A stretch of DNA of 64,000 bases from JADKAV01 sp963818505 (lineage in GTDB: Bacteria; Actinomycetota; Actinomycetes; S36-B12; UBA10799), in assembly GCA_963818505.1 (NCBI GenBank), contig CAWFSJ010000005.1:496001-560000 (forward strand), read 5' to 3'. Positions 8,151-16,108 of this stretch are shown piece by piece. Both the position numbers and the translations under genes were made by a program. A model generated the notes under the pieces. It saw only the letters and a program-made list of their open reading frames with translations. It was not told where the DNA came from and ran no database searches. Each line of letters begins with the position of its first letter. Positions within the stretch are counted from its first letter, which is position 1.

Positions 8151-10522
8151 GAGCGCATCAGGGTCTCGACCTGCTCGGCCTCCGCGGTCAACTCGGTCAG
8201 GGTCGCGTCGTCGGCCTGGGTCTCCATCTGGGCGCACAGCCGACTCAAACGCATCGCCCCGAGCATGCCCGAGGCACCCTTGAGCGAGTGTGCCACCGCG
8301 CGGGTCTCCTCCGGTGAACCAGACGCATGCCCTTGGTGCAGTGCCACAAGACGAGTGGGCAACTCCTCGAGGTAGACCCCGAGCGTCTGGCGCACGAGTA
8401 CCGGATCACCCAAGTCTTCGCCGAGCTGGTCGAGTGTGCCCGTATCGAGGCTCACCTGGGTATCCGCGGTCCGTTGGGCCGGCAGTTGTTCGGACACGGG
8501 CAGCCTCTCCAGAACCTTCGTGATCCCGATCTGCAGATCGGCCATCGTCGAGGGTTTCATCACGTATCCGTTGAACCCCGCGGCCGTCAGCACCGACCGG
8601 TCGATCCATCCGGGGTCTGCGCTCAGCGCGATGACTGCGAGCTCCTCGATCCCGGCCAGTCGCTCGCGGATCACGCGCACCGCTTCCAGACCATCCATCA
8701 CGGGCATGTTGAGGTCGAGCAGCACGACGTCGAACCTGTCCCGCGCAACCTCCTCCACCGCGGCCGCGCCATCGCTCACCGTGGTCACCTCCGCGCCCAT
8801 CCGCCGCAACATCTCCGCGATGAGGTTGCGGTTGACTGTGTCGTCCTCCGCGACCAGCACGCGCAGTCCAGTGGGCAGGGCCAGAATCTCGGTGGGCACG
8901 GCGCTCGGTACGTCTGCGCCCAGCGCTTCGAGAAGTCGGTCCATCGTCCAAGGCATGGGCAGGTACTCCCCTGCCGTCGGGGACGCCGCCACCGTGACCG
9001 TGGGCCCCAGAACCAGCAGGCGGTGGCCGTCCTCCACCGGGTGCGCGGCCTCGGGAGCGTACGTATCGCACACCACGCGCACGTGCAGGGTGCCCGGTTG
9101 CCCCTGACACTGCTCCACGACGGTTTTGCCCATGCGCTCAAGGGCCATCCCGACGGCGCCCACGGCCACCGGATGGCCCGTGACGACGACTTGACCCGGG
9201 ATCGACACCAGGTGGTCGTCGTGAACCTTCTCGAGCCGACCGACCGGCAACAGGATGCGGAAGGTCGTGCCCTGCCCGAGCGCGCTGGTCAACTGCAGCG
9301 AACCACCGAGTGCGCTGGTGAGGCGCTGTGCGATGGCCAGGCCCAGACCCGATCCGCCATGCTCCTTGTGGACACCGGGGCCACCCTGGACGAAGGACTC
9401 GAATGCTGCGGCCTGTGCCTCATCGCTCATCCCCGGGCCGGTGTCGGTGACGCAGATCTCGACCCACGGCGCACGGTTGTGGGTGACCGGGCGGGAGACC
9501 ACGGTCACCACACCTTCATCGGTGAACTTCACGGCGTTCGAGACGAGGTTCAAGAGGATCTGGCGGAAACGGCTGGGGTCGGTGTGGATCCAGGAGTGCA
9601 GGTCAGGGGAGGCCGCGCCGATCAGCGGGATGCTCTTGCTCTGAGCCATCGGTCCCACCATCTGCAGGACCTCGCTGACCATGTCGCAGATGTCCGCATC
9701 GCTGGTGTGGACCTCGAGCCTGCCGGCCTCCACCCGGGCCAGGTCCAGGAGGTTGTTGAGCATCGTGGTGAGACCGTCGGCGGAGTGCCGCACGCCCACG
9801 ACCAGTTCCCGCGTCCGCGCGTCCAGTGGCCGCTGAAGCAGCAGGTCGACCATCCCGACGATCCCCGTGACCGGCGTGCGCACATCGTGACTGATCGTGG
9901 CCAGCAGGTTCTGCCGGCTTTCGGCCAGTTCTTCGGCGTCCGTGAGCAGCCCCACCTGCAGCTCCACGGCCGCGGCGGCGGTGTCGAGGTTGTTCCTGCG
10001 GCCGAACCGCATCAACTGGCCCACGAGTGTGGCCATGGCCATCGCGATGAGCCAATGCGGCCAGTTGACCCCCGGGATGCTGGCCATCCCGATCACCCAC
10101 GCCACCCAGCACAGCACCGTGAGCGCCACGTTCCACTTGGTGGCCAGCACCGCCATCCCTGCACCTATGACCACCAGCATGAGATTTGTGGTCTGCCAGT
10201 CCTGGGCCGTGATGAACAGGTGCAGCCCCGAGTTGACGATCATCAGCAGGATGACGGCGGACAGCAAGGCGGTCGCATTCGGGACTTCCGTTCGGCCGCG
10301 AACCCACCACGCGATCCCAAGCAGGAAGGCCGCAGTCGCTGCTGCGACCACGCTCATGATCAGCCCGCCTCGCCCACCAACCATCACAGGGTGCAGCGCT
10401 GCTAGTACCAGGTAGAGCAGGCCCACGAAGAGGGAAACCGGATACAGAACACGTTGAGCCGCGCCGTCGTATCGCACGTCAGGATCAGCAGAGAGCTCCG
10501 TCGGAATACGCACCACGGCCAT
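8120..10522 (-). CDS. Membrane hybrid histidine kinase with REC and HPt domains
   Basis: This is an 800-residue sensor. About six membrane helices lie between residues 25 and 172, with little extracytoplasmic sequence. A HisKA domain follows with H212 (ATISHDVRTPVTG). The ATPase domain is intact: N329 in NLVSNAVKF, DTGPG at 360-364, GGSGLGL near 389-395. Residues about 440-540 look like a decayed receiver without an obvious phosphoacceptor. A full receiver has D603 (VVLLDLNMPVMDG) and K656, and a C-terminal HPt domain has H745 (VAHSLKGASGMLGA). It resembles BarA/ArcB-type phosphorelay kinases. The ATG at 10522 has an AAGGA ribosome-binding site. It converges with the H-NOX-linked kinase, so the two may share a relay. 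The stimulus is unknown. Confidence 0.93.
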   Translation of the reverse strand: MAVVRIPTELSADPDVRYDGAAQRVLYPVSLFVGLLYLVLAALHPVMVGGRGGLIMSVVAAATAAFLLGIAWWVRGRTEVPNATALLSAVILLMIVNSGLHLFITAQDWQTTNLMLVVIGAGMAVLATKWNVALTVLCWVAWVIGMASIPGVNWPHWLIAMAMATLVGQLMRFGRRNNLDTAAAAVELQVGLLTDAEELAESRQNLLATISHDVRTPVTGIVGMVDLLLQRPLDARTRELVVGVRHSADGLTTMLNNLLDLARVEAGRLEVHTSDADICDMVSEVLQMVGPMAQSKSIPLIGAASPDLHSWIHTDPSRFRQILLNLVSNAVKFTDEGVVTVVSRPVTHNRAPWVEICVTDTGPGMSDEAQAAAFESFVQGGPGVHKEHGGSGLGLAIAQRLTSALGGSLQLTSALGQGTTFRILLPVGRLEKVHDDHLVSIPGQVVVTGHPVAVGAVGMALERMGKTVVEQCQGQPGTLHVRVVCDTYAPEAAHPVEDGHRLLVLGPTVTVAASPTAGEYLPMPWTMDRLLEALGADVPSAVPTEILALPTGLRVLVAEDDTVNRNLIAEMLRRMGAEVTTVSDGAAAVEEVARDRFDVVLLDLNMPVMDGLEAVRVIRERLAGIEELAVIALSADPGWIDRSVLTAAGFNGYVMKPSTMADLQIGITKVLERLPVSEQLPAQRTADTQVSLDTGTLDQLGEDLGDPVLVRQTLGVYLEELPTRLVALHQGHASGSPEETRAVAHSLKGASGMLGAMRLSRLCAQMETQADDATLTELTAEAEQVETLMRSYLAEESVTG

Positions 10523-10607
10523 ACGTCCTTAATCGACACGATCGGGCTGCCCTTGAGGCTTGCTCAGTGTGACAGCCCGCAGAGCTCCTTGCCTTCGCGC
10601 GAGCCGA

Positions 10608-12392
10608 TCACAGACAGTTGACGTCCAAGTCGAGGGTGGTCCGGTCCAGTGCTTCGAGCAGATCGAACTGGGGGCCGGTCTTGGGCAGTTCATAGACGAA
10701 GAAGTACTTGCCGGCCGCGCGTTTGCCGTCGTAGAAGGCGTCCTCCTTACCGGCGGCACTCAGCATCTGCTCCAGCCACAGCCATGCCACGACGACGTGG
10801 CCGAAGGCCTCGAGGTAGACGGTGGCGTTGGCCAATGCCAACTCCGGTTCCATGGGCGCCCAGACGGCCATGGTGGTCTTCGCCAGACGGCCAGTCGCGT
10901 CCTGCAGCGATTGGGCGTACCGACTCAATTCGGGGTCCTGGGCTGCCCGGGCGCGGGTCCGCTCGATTCGCCCGAGCAGGGCTCGCAGTCCCGCTCCGTC
11001 GGCGGCGATCACTTTGCGGCCCAACAGGTCCAGGCTCTGAATGCCGTGGGTACCCTCGTGGATCGGATTGAGCCGGTTGTCGCGGTAGAACTGCTCGACG
11101 TCGTAGTCACGGGTGTAGCCGTAGCCCCCGTGCACCTGGATCGCGAGGGAGTTGGCCTCCAGGCACCACTGGGACGGCCAGCTCTTCGCGATCGGGGTGA
11201 GAACGTCGAGCAGGTGGCCGATCTCGGCGCGTTCTTCGTCGTCGGAACTCGTCAGTTGCACGTCGAGCAGGTGCGCGCAGAACATGCTCAGAGCCAGGCC
11301 TCCCTCCACATAGGATTTCTGGGCGAGCAGCATGCGCCGCACGTCGGTGTGCTCGATGATCGGGATCTGCGCGGACTCGGGATCGCGATCGCGCAAAGGG
11401 CGGCCCTGTAGGCGGGTGCGTGCGTACTCAAGGGAATGCAAGTAGCCGGTGTAGCCCAGCGCCACCGCACCAACCCCCACCCCCACACGCGCCTCATTCA
11501 TCATGTGGAACATGTAGGCAAGCCCACGGTTCTGCTCGCCGACCAGGAACCCCACAGCCCCGGCCTCGCCCTTGACGAGGTGGGTGCCTTCCCCAAAATT
11601 GAGCAGGGCGTTCGTTGTGCCGCGGTAGCCCATCTTGTGGTTGAGCCCGGCCAGTGTCACGTCGTTGCGTTCGCCGCTGTCCACGAGGTACTTGGGCACG
11701 ATGAACAGGGACAAACCTTTGACCCCCGCCGGCGATCCGGGAACCCGGGCCAAGACCAGATGGATGATGTTCTCGGTCAGTTCGTGGTCGCCGCCTGAGA
11801 TCCACATCTTGTTCCCGAACAGCCGAAAGGTCCCATCCGGCTGCGGCTCAGCCCGCACGGCAACGTCGGCCAGTGACGAGCCTGCCTGCGGTTCGGACAG
11901 GCACATCGTCCCGAAGAAGCGGCCCTGCATCATCGGCTTGACGTACTTCTCGATCTGTTCGGGGCTTCCGTGAGCCAGCAGCAGATTCGCATTGCCGATC
12001 GTCAGCAGCGGATAGGCGGCCGTGCTGATGTTGGCAGCCTGCAGCCACGCGAAACACGCCATCGACACGCAGGCGGGCATCTGCATACCACCGACCTCGA
12101 CGGGCATACCCGCGGTCAAGAGGCCGGTGTCGGCGAAGACCTTGAGGGCCTCGCCGACCTCTTCGTGCATGACCACCTTCTCGCCGTCGAACGTGGGCTC
12201 CTGCGCGTCATTGCGCTTGTTGTGCCCGGCGAAGTGGTTCTCCGCAACGGTCCTGCTCAGGTCCAGCGCCGCGTCGAACGTCTCCCGGGAGTGTTCGGCG
12301 TACCTCGGGCTGCTCGTGAGCGCCTGCGCGTCGAGCCATTCGTAGAGCAGGAAATCCAGGTCACGTGCAGACAGCAGCAAGGACATAGGCAT
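10608..12392 (-). CDS. Acyl-CoA dehydrogenase with extended C-terminus (FadE family)
   Basis: This 594-residue flavoenzyme carries the acyl-CoA dehydrogenase signature MCLSEPQAGSS in the middle domain and a long C-terminal extension, making it larger than the usual 380-400 residues. The catalytic region is followed by HGGYGYTRDYDVEQFYRD, the standard C-terminal motif. It should oxidise an acyl-CoA to the 2-enoyl-CoA with FAD, passing electrons to ETF. A second enzyme of similar length is at 54076-55917. The start is either M1 (12392) or M3 (12386). No fatty-acid operon surrounds it. The chain length of its substrate is not evident. Confidence 0.9.
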   Translation of the reverse strand: MPMSLLLSARDLDFLLYEWLDAQALTSSPRYAEHSRETFDAALDLSRTVAENHFAGHNKRNDAQEPTFDGEKVVMHEEVGEALKVFADTGLLTAGMPVEVGGMQMPACVSMACFAWLQAANISTAAYPLLTIGNANLLLAHGSPEQIEKYVKPMMQGRFFGTMCLSEPQAGSSLADVAVRAEPQPDGTFRLFGNKMWISGGDHELTENIIHLVLARVPGSPAGVKGLSLFIVPKYLVDSGERNDVTLAGLNHKMGYRGTTNALLNFGEGTHLVKGEAGAVGFLVGEQNRGLAYMFHMMNEARVGVGVGAVALGYTGYLHSLEYARTRLQGRPLRDRDPESAQIPIIEHTDVRRMLLAQKSYVEGGLALSMFCAHLLDVQLTSSDDEERAEIGHLLDVLTPIAKSWPSQWCLEANSLAIQVHGGYGYTRDYDVEQFYRDNRLNPIHEGTHGIQSLDLLGRKVIAADGAGLRALLGRIERTRARAAQDPELSRYAQSLQDATGRLAKTTMAVWAPMEPELALANATVYLEAFGHVVVAWLWLEQMLSAAGKEDAFYDGKRAAGKYFFVYELPKTGPQFDLLEALDRTTLDLDVNCL

Positions 12393-12535
12393 GCCGCCAC
12401 TGTAGATGCCGCGCTACCGCGCAGAAGGGGAGTCGCACTGCCCCGCAGGCAAGGACGATCCGGCTACCTGAACCCCCGAATGGTCGGGCATACTGTTGGG
12501 CAGGGATGCGTGCTCATTGACGCGGTCCCGACCAC

Positions 12536-12606
12536 GCGGGTGTAGTTCAATGGCAGAACATCAGCTTCCCAAGCTGACAGTGCGAGTTCGATTCTCGTCA
12601 CCCGCT
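12536..12606 (+). tRNA. tRNA-Gly (anticodon CCC)
   Basis: This is a complete 71-nt cloverleaf. The acceptor arm pairs GCGGGTG with CACCCGC. The D arm is GTTC...GAAC. The anticodon stem TCAGC/GCTGA holds loop TTCCCAA, giving anticodon CCC. The T arm contains TTCGATT. CCA is not encoded after discriminator T12606. A strong terminator follows immediately. Confidence 0.95.
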
Positions 12607-12648
12607 CAAAGACAAAGACCTCCGAGGCTTCGGGGGTCTTTGTCTTTG
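12607..12648 (+). terminator. Terminator hairpin of tRNA-Gly
   Basis: Perfect 14-bp arms CAAAGACAAAGACC (12607-12620) and GGTCTTTGTCTTTG (12635-12648) can extend by three more pairs around an 8-nt loop. The right arm is T-rich. It begins at the base after the tRNA discriminator. Confidence 0.85.
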
Positions 12649-12702
12649 ACTGCGGCTAACACGGCGAGAATCGGGAGGAGCGTCCCGAAGGGGCGCGACG
12701 GC

Positions 12703-12719
12703 TCTCGTCACCCGCTCAA
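12703..12719 (+). repeat. 17-bp direct repeat of tRNA-Gly 3' end
   Basis: The 17 bases TCTCGTCACCCGCTCAA at 12703-12719 are identical to 12593-12609, which covers the 3' part of the T arm, the acceptor 3' strand and the first bases beyond the tRNA. The copies are 110 bp apart. A duplicated tRNA 3' end is the usual trace of site-specific integration or of a lost tRNA copy. Confidence 0.75.
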
Positions 12720-12723
12720 CGTA

Positions 12724-12763
12724 AAGGGCCCCTGACCAGCGCAGACGCCGGTCAGGGGCCCTT
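12724..12763 (+). terminator. Second terminator-like hairpin
   Basis: Perfect 14-bp arms AAGGGCCCCTGACC (12724-12737) and GGTCAGGGGCCCTT (12750-12763) are separated by 12 nt. It follows the duplicated tRNA 3' end at the same sort of distance as the first terminator follows the tRNA, as though a tRNA-terminator unit had been duplicated and decayed. Confidence 0.7.
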
Positions 12764-12906
12764 GTCCATGCGTCCTGGATGTGCCCCGAAGACAAGCAGC
12801 CCGTGCTGCGCGTCCGACAGTCGATGAGTCGGCTGGACGGGAGGTGGCTCGTGGGTTCCCCAGGTCGGACGCGGGTGTGCGCAACGTCGCCCTGGTGTTC
12901 GCGACA

Positions 12907-12932
12907 CGCAGACGCCGGTCAGGGGGCCCTTT
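12907..12932 (+). repeat. Duplicate of the right half of the second hairpin
   Basis: The 19 bases CGCAGACGCCGGTCAGGGG at 12907-12925 repeat 12740-12758 exactly. The following GCCCTTT also matches apart from one extra G. The left arm is absent, so this is only half a hairpin. Confidence 0.7.
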
Positions 12933-13062
12933 GCACGAGATCTGCCAGTACCCAGCGCACGGCCAGCAGCCTGGGGACGGGGAGGGGTCGAACGTGGGGT
13001 TTGGCGCGGTGGCGGTCGTCTTCGGTTCGTAGCAGGTGCCATCAGTGCGCGGCCGCGGCTGG

Positions 13063-13109
13063 CTTTCGGTGAGAATGTGCAACCTCACGTGTCACATATT
13101 CACCGAAAG
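13063..13109. repeat. Imperfect palindrome/hairpin upstream of heliorhodopsin-like relic
   Basis: The left arm starting CTTTCGGTGAGAATGTG and the right arm ending CACATATTCACCGAAAG are inverted with few mismatches around a short centre containing CACGTG. The left-arm core GAGAATGTG followed by ACCTCA recurs at 13182-13196, where the heliorhodopsin-like relic begins. It may be an operator or a recombination trace. Confidence 0.5.
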
Positions 13110-13178
13110 GCGCCCTGGGGGTGATGATTGCCGGCCCGGGAGTGCAGCATCGCGCCTGCCTTCTCCTGACAGCACCAC

Positions 13179-13259
13179 GGCGAGAATGTGTACCTCATCC
13201 TCAGCCTGCTGGCGAAGTCCCTCCTCGCGTGGCAGATCTACTTCCCCAGCCTCGGCTGA
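13179..13259 (+). pseudogene. C-terminal relic resembling helix 7 of a heliorhodopsin
   Basis: A short frame with no start and an upstream in-frame stop at 13167 encodes 26 residues ending at TGA 13257-13259. It contains GENVYLILSLLAKSLLAWQ. This matches the last membrane helix of heliorhodopsins, where a GExVYIxLSLxAKxxLAWQ pattern carries the retinal-binding lysine (codon AAG at 13215). Only that helix survives. No other part of the gene is recognisable upstream, and the relic sits in the rearranged DNA beside tRNA-Gly. The alternative is a chance match, but the run of consecutive agreement makes that unlikely. Confidence 0.55.
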
Positions 13260-13327
13260 CCAACCGAGCTGCCATCACCGCGGCGGCACCCGGGCGGACG
13301 GCCTCGCGAACGTCGGGGAGGGTGCGG

Positions 13328-13990
13328 CTATTGCAGGCCTCTGGCTAGGACGTCGGCGGCGGTCTGGAGCAGGTCGGCCGCGATGGGGTCATCGGTCGGG
13401 TCGTGTGTGGGGTCCTGTGTCGGCATGAGTGCCAGGCCCAGCAATGTCGCCAGGATGGTAATTGCGCAAAGGGTCGTATCGACGTCCGCGCGAACACGTC
13501 CGAGTTGCTGCTCGGCGGTGAGGTATTGGGCCAGTAGTACGGGTGGGTTGGGGGTGGGCAAGCCGGAGAGAGCGCCCGCTAGGTCGTTGGTGTGCAGCGC
13601 TGCGAAGCCGGCGCGCCGACGGGCGGCCAGTTCGGGGTCGGTGAGCATGGCCAGTTCGAGCGGCAGCATGTGCTGGCGCAGGCTGGTCAGCGCAGTGAGT
13701 GCCTGGTGGAGGTTGATGGCCACAGTGGCGTGTCCTGCGCGCTGGGGCAGCTCGGTCATCCAGGCGATCACCGGCTGGTTGGCGTCGACGACGGCAGCAA
13801 GGAAGAGGGCATGCTTGTCCGGGAAGTGCCGGTAGATCGTGCCTTCGGCGACTCCGGCCGCCGCAGCGATCGCTTTGGTGGTGGCATGCGGGTAGCCGAC
13901 CGCTGCGACCACATCCCGTGCGGCGGCCAGGAGGCGGGCACGCGTGGCCGAGCCACGTGTAGATGCCCCGACATCCACTGCTGTCACCAC
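13328..13990 (-). CDS. TetR-family regulator of the ABC exporter operon
   Basis: This 220-residue protein has the TetR helix-turn-helix at about 15-60 (TKAIAAAAGVAEGTIYRHF). An unusual acidic tail contains the near-repeat DPTHDPTDDP before the final helix. The start is a GTG at 13990 (or the adjacent GTG). It is the last gene of a minus-strand run ATPase-permease-regulator, 20 bp after the permease stop. It probably represses that operon through the palindrome at 15786-15797. The inducer is unknown. Confidence 0.9.
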   Translation of the reverse strand: MVTAVDVGASTRGSATRARLLAAARDVVAAVGYPHATTKAIAAAAGVAEGTIYRHFPDKHALFLAAVVDANQPVIAWMTELPQRAGHATVAINLHQALTALTSLRQHMLPLELAMLTDPELAARRRAGFAALHTNDLAGALSGLPTPNPPVLLAQYLTAEQQLGRVRADVDTTLCAITILATLLGLALMPTQDPTHDPTDDPIAADLLQTAADVLARGLQ

Positions 13991-14010
13991 CTCTCGACGC
14001 TCTGTTGAGG

Positions 14011-14808
14011 CTAGTCGGTCACGTCACGGCGCAGCAGCACAGTCGCGGCAGCAGCCAGTCCGAGTGCCACGTAGAGCCCGGACCAGCCCAAGGCAGTGCC
14101 CTGCGAGACGGTGGCGCTCCCGCCCTGCGCGACGGCGGTGAGCGTGCCGCTGAGCAGCCAGTCCGGAGTGGAGTCGAACAATCGGCTGATCATCGACTCG
14201 ACGACGAGCACGTATCCGGCGCCGACGGAGATGGCGATGGCCGACGACCGAGTCAGGTAGGCGATCGCCAGGCCGATCACACCCCACACGAGCAGCGCCA
14301 GGTAGGTGCTGGCCCAGGTGCCCAGAATGGTGCTCGCGGCGGCGTCCCCCCATGCAGATGTGTCGATCCCGGCGGACTGGGCGCCCCCGGGGGCGATCCC
14401 AACCGTCACGATGGTTGCCACCGTCGTGGCGACCGCGGTGAGCAGTGCCAGGGCCGCCACCTTGCCGACCAGAAGTGGCCAGCGGGTGGGCATCGCGGCG
14501 ACCATCAGCCGGATCAGCCCGGTCGAGTAGTCGGTGGCCACCGCGATGGCCCAGAACGACAGGGTCACGATTCCGAACATCGTCGAGGCGGCCGGCATCC
14601 CGGCCATGAGCCCGTCGGCGGAGGCGAGCTCGGCAGCGGTCGGGAAGGCCACCCCAGGCGCACCCGGTGGCAACTCGACGCCGTCGCCGACCACGCTGAA
14701 CATGATCGTGTTCGCCATCACGGCGAACAGCGCCATCAGCCCGAACCAGCCGATGAGCATGCCCCGTCGGCGCAGCCGCACCAGCTCACTTCGAAGGGAT
14801 CGCATCAT
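14011..14808 (-). CDS. ABC-2 type exporter permease
   Basis: This 265-residue membrane protein has about six hydrophobic segments, the first directly after a basic N-terminus (residues 18-40). It forms the channel for the ATPase encoded just upstream. Its ATG overlaps the ATPase stop codon (ATGA), so the two are translated together. The layout matches antibiotic or bacteriocin exporters of the BcrAB / DrrAB kind, but the cargo is not indicated. Confidence 0.85.
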   Translation of the reverse strand: MMRSLRSELVRLRRRGMLIGWFGLMALFAVMANTIMFSVVGDGVELPPGAPGVAFPTAAELASADGLMAGMPAASTMFGIVTLSFWAIAVATDYSTGLIRLMVAAMPTRWPLLVGKVAALALLTAVATTVATIVTVGIAPGGAQSAGIDTSAWGDAAASTILGTWASTYLALLVWGVIGLAIAYLTRSSAIAISVGAGYVLVVESMISRLFDSTPDWLLSGTLTAVAQGGSATVSQGTALGWSGLYVALGLAAAATVLLRRDVTD

Positions 14809-15770
14809 CAGGCCACCTCCTGCCTCGTCGCGGCGGTCGCGGCAGCAGCCCGGCCCGCTGCGAGCTCGCCATCGGAGTGCCCGGTCATGTCAAGGAAGAT
14901 GTCCTCGAGGCTGTCCCGCCCGATGACCAGGTGTCCGAGCGTGAAGCCCGCAGCCGTGGCGGCGCGGTTGAGGTCCCCGGCGCGTGCGGGCTCGGCCTGC
15001 ATGCGAAGAACATCGCCGATCGGCTCCCCACGCCAGCCCTGGGCATGCAGCTCATCGAGCAGCGGCCCCAAGTCGCCCGGGTGCTCGGGCCTCACGTCGA
15101 TATGGGCACTGGTCTGGGAGAGCAACTCCTCGGTGCGCCCTGCGAACATCAACTGCCCGAACCGGATGATCACGATGAAGTCACACGCGGCCTCGATCTC
15201 GGCCATCAGGTGCGAGGACACCACAACGGTGCGCCCACTGCGTCCGAGATCCATCAGCAGCGCGCGGATCTCGACGATGCCTGCCGGGTCCAGGCCATTC
15301 GTCGGCTCGTCGAGCAGGAGCAACTCGGGGTCGGACAGCAGGGCCGCGGCGATCCCCAGCCGCTGCTTCATGCCCAGCGAGAACCGCTTCACCGGCTCGG
15401 TTTCCCGCCCGACCAGCCCCACCACGCCCAGCACCTCGTCGACACGGGCGGTCGGCAGGCCGCGCAGGCGGGCCAGAGACAGCAGATTGGCGCGCGCCGA
15501 GATGCCCGGCACGAACGCCGGGTTCTCCACAAGGGCGCCGACTCGATGGTCGTAGGCCGAGGGGTGACTGATCGGCTGGCCGAACATGTGAGCCGTGCCT
15601 GCCGAGGGCCGGATGAGACCCAGGAGCATCCGGATCAAGGTGGACTTGCCTGATCCGTTCGGGCCCACCAGGCCCACGACCCCACCACCTGGCAGGTCAA
15701 GGGTCAGCCGGTCCACGGCCGTGACCGGCCCGAACGTTCGGGTCAGCCCATTGGTAGTGATCACGCCCAT
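14808..15770 (-). CDS. ABC exporter ATP-binding protein
   Basis: This 320-residue ATPase has Walker A GPNGSGKST near residue 38, the signature FSLGMKQRLG near 134 and Walker B LLLLDEPTNGLDP near 155. A C-terminal regulatory extension of about 100 residues is typical of CcmA/BcrA-type ATPases. An in-frame ATG exists at 15803, but the ATG at 15770 has a strong ribosome-binding site (GGAGG, 15776-15780 on the complement) and begins directly at the domain. It heads the operon with the permease and a TetR regulator. The operator at 15786-15797 lies just upstream. Confidence 0.93.
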   Translation of the reverse strand: MGVITTNGLTRTFGPVTAVDRLTLDLPGGGVVGLVGPNGSGKSTLIRMLLGLIRPSAGTAHMFGQPISHPSAYDHRVGALVENPAFVPGISARANLLSLARLRGLPTARVDEVLGVVGLVGRETEPVKRFSLGMKQRLGIAAALLSDPELLLLDEPTNGLDPAGIVEIRALLMDLGRSGRTVVVSSHLMAEIEAACDFIVIIRFGQLMFAGRTEELLSQTSAHIDVRPEHPGDLGPLLDELHAQGWRGEPIGDVLRMQAEPARAGDLNRAATAAGFTLGHLVIGRDSLEDIFLDMTGHSDGELAAGRAAAATAATRQEVA

Positions 15771-15785
15771 CGCGCCTCCAAGTGA

Positions 15786-15797
15786 GTGAGTACTCAC
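15786..15797. promoter_or_regulatory. Palindromic operator for the TetR-ABC operon
   Basis: The perfect 12-bp palindrome GTGAGTACTCAC lies 16 bp upstream of the ATPase start, inside a longer TGAGTGAGTACTCAC context. TGAGTGAGTACTCA-type sites are commonly bound by TetR-family repressors. The regulator encoded at 13328-13990 is the natural candidate. Confidence 0.7.
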
Positions 15798-16108
15798 ATA
15801 CAACCACGAACGCCGGACAATGTCGACCGGGATGGGAATGGACTGAGGGAATCAAAGCTCGCCGAATCGCCCAGCCACACCCTCGGTGCAGTCGTCCCGG
15901 GCCGGCTGGATTCGACCCCGATACGAGTCTGCGGCACCCCAGCCGAGTCCCTTACCGATCGGCTGAGTCGCAGCGTTCGTTCGGCCGTGGCCATTGCCCG
16001 CCCACGGCAAACCCTCCGCATCCGGGTGCACCGGCGAACGGTTTGCCGCCATGTAGTACTCAGTGTTACTGTGTAGCGGTAGTCACTGTCACAGAGTAGA
16101 TCGGGGGT
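15798..16108. other. Intergenic region between divergent ABC and PadR operons
   Basis: I see no gene in these 311 bases. The last 60 bases before the PadR start contain AGTACTCAGTGTTACTGTG and AGTCACTGTCACAG, T/A-richer and partly repetitive. These could be the PadR operator and promoter, but no perfect palindrome is present. Confidence 0.5.

Noticed and set aside
8327..10405. A long open frame on the strand opposite the membrane hybrid kinase
   Set aside because: It is a GC-bias shadow. The minus strand encodes a complete, motif-rich kinase, and this frame has no recognisable domain.
12708..13088. Minus-strand frame through the duplicated terminators
   Set aside because: It reads through hairpin arms and repeated pieces, has no family features, and low-complexity composition.
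15905..15945. A T-arm-like sequence (GGATTCGACCC) suggesting a tRNA
   Set aside because: No matching acceptor, D or anticodon arms are found on either side.
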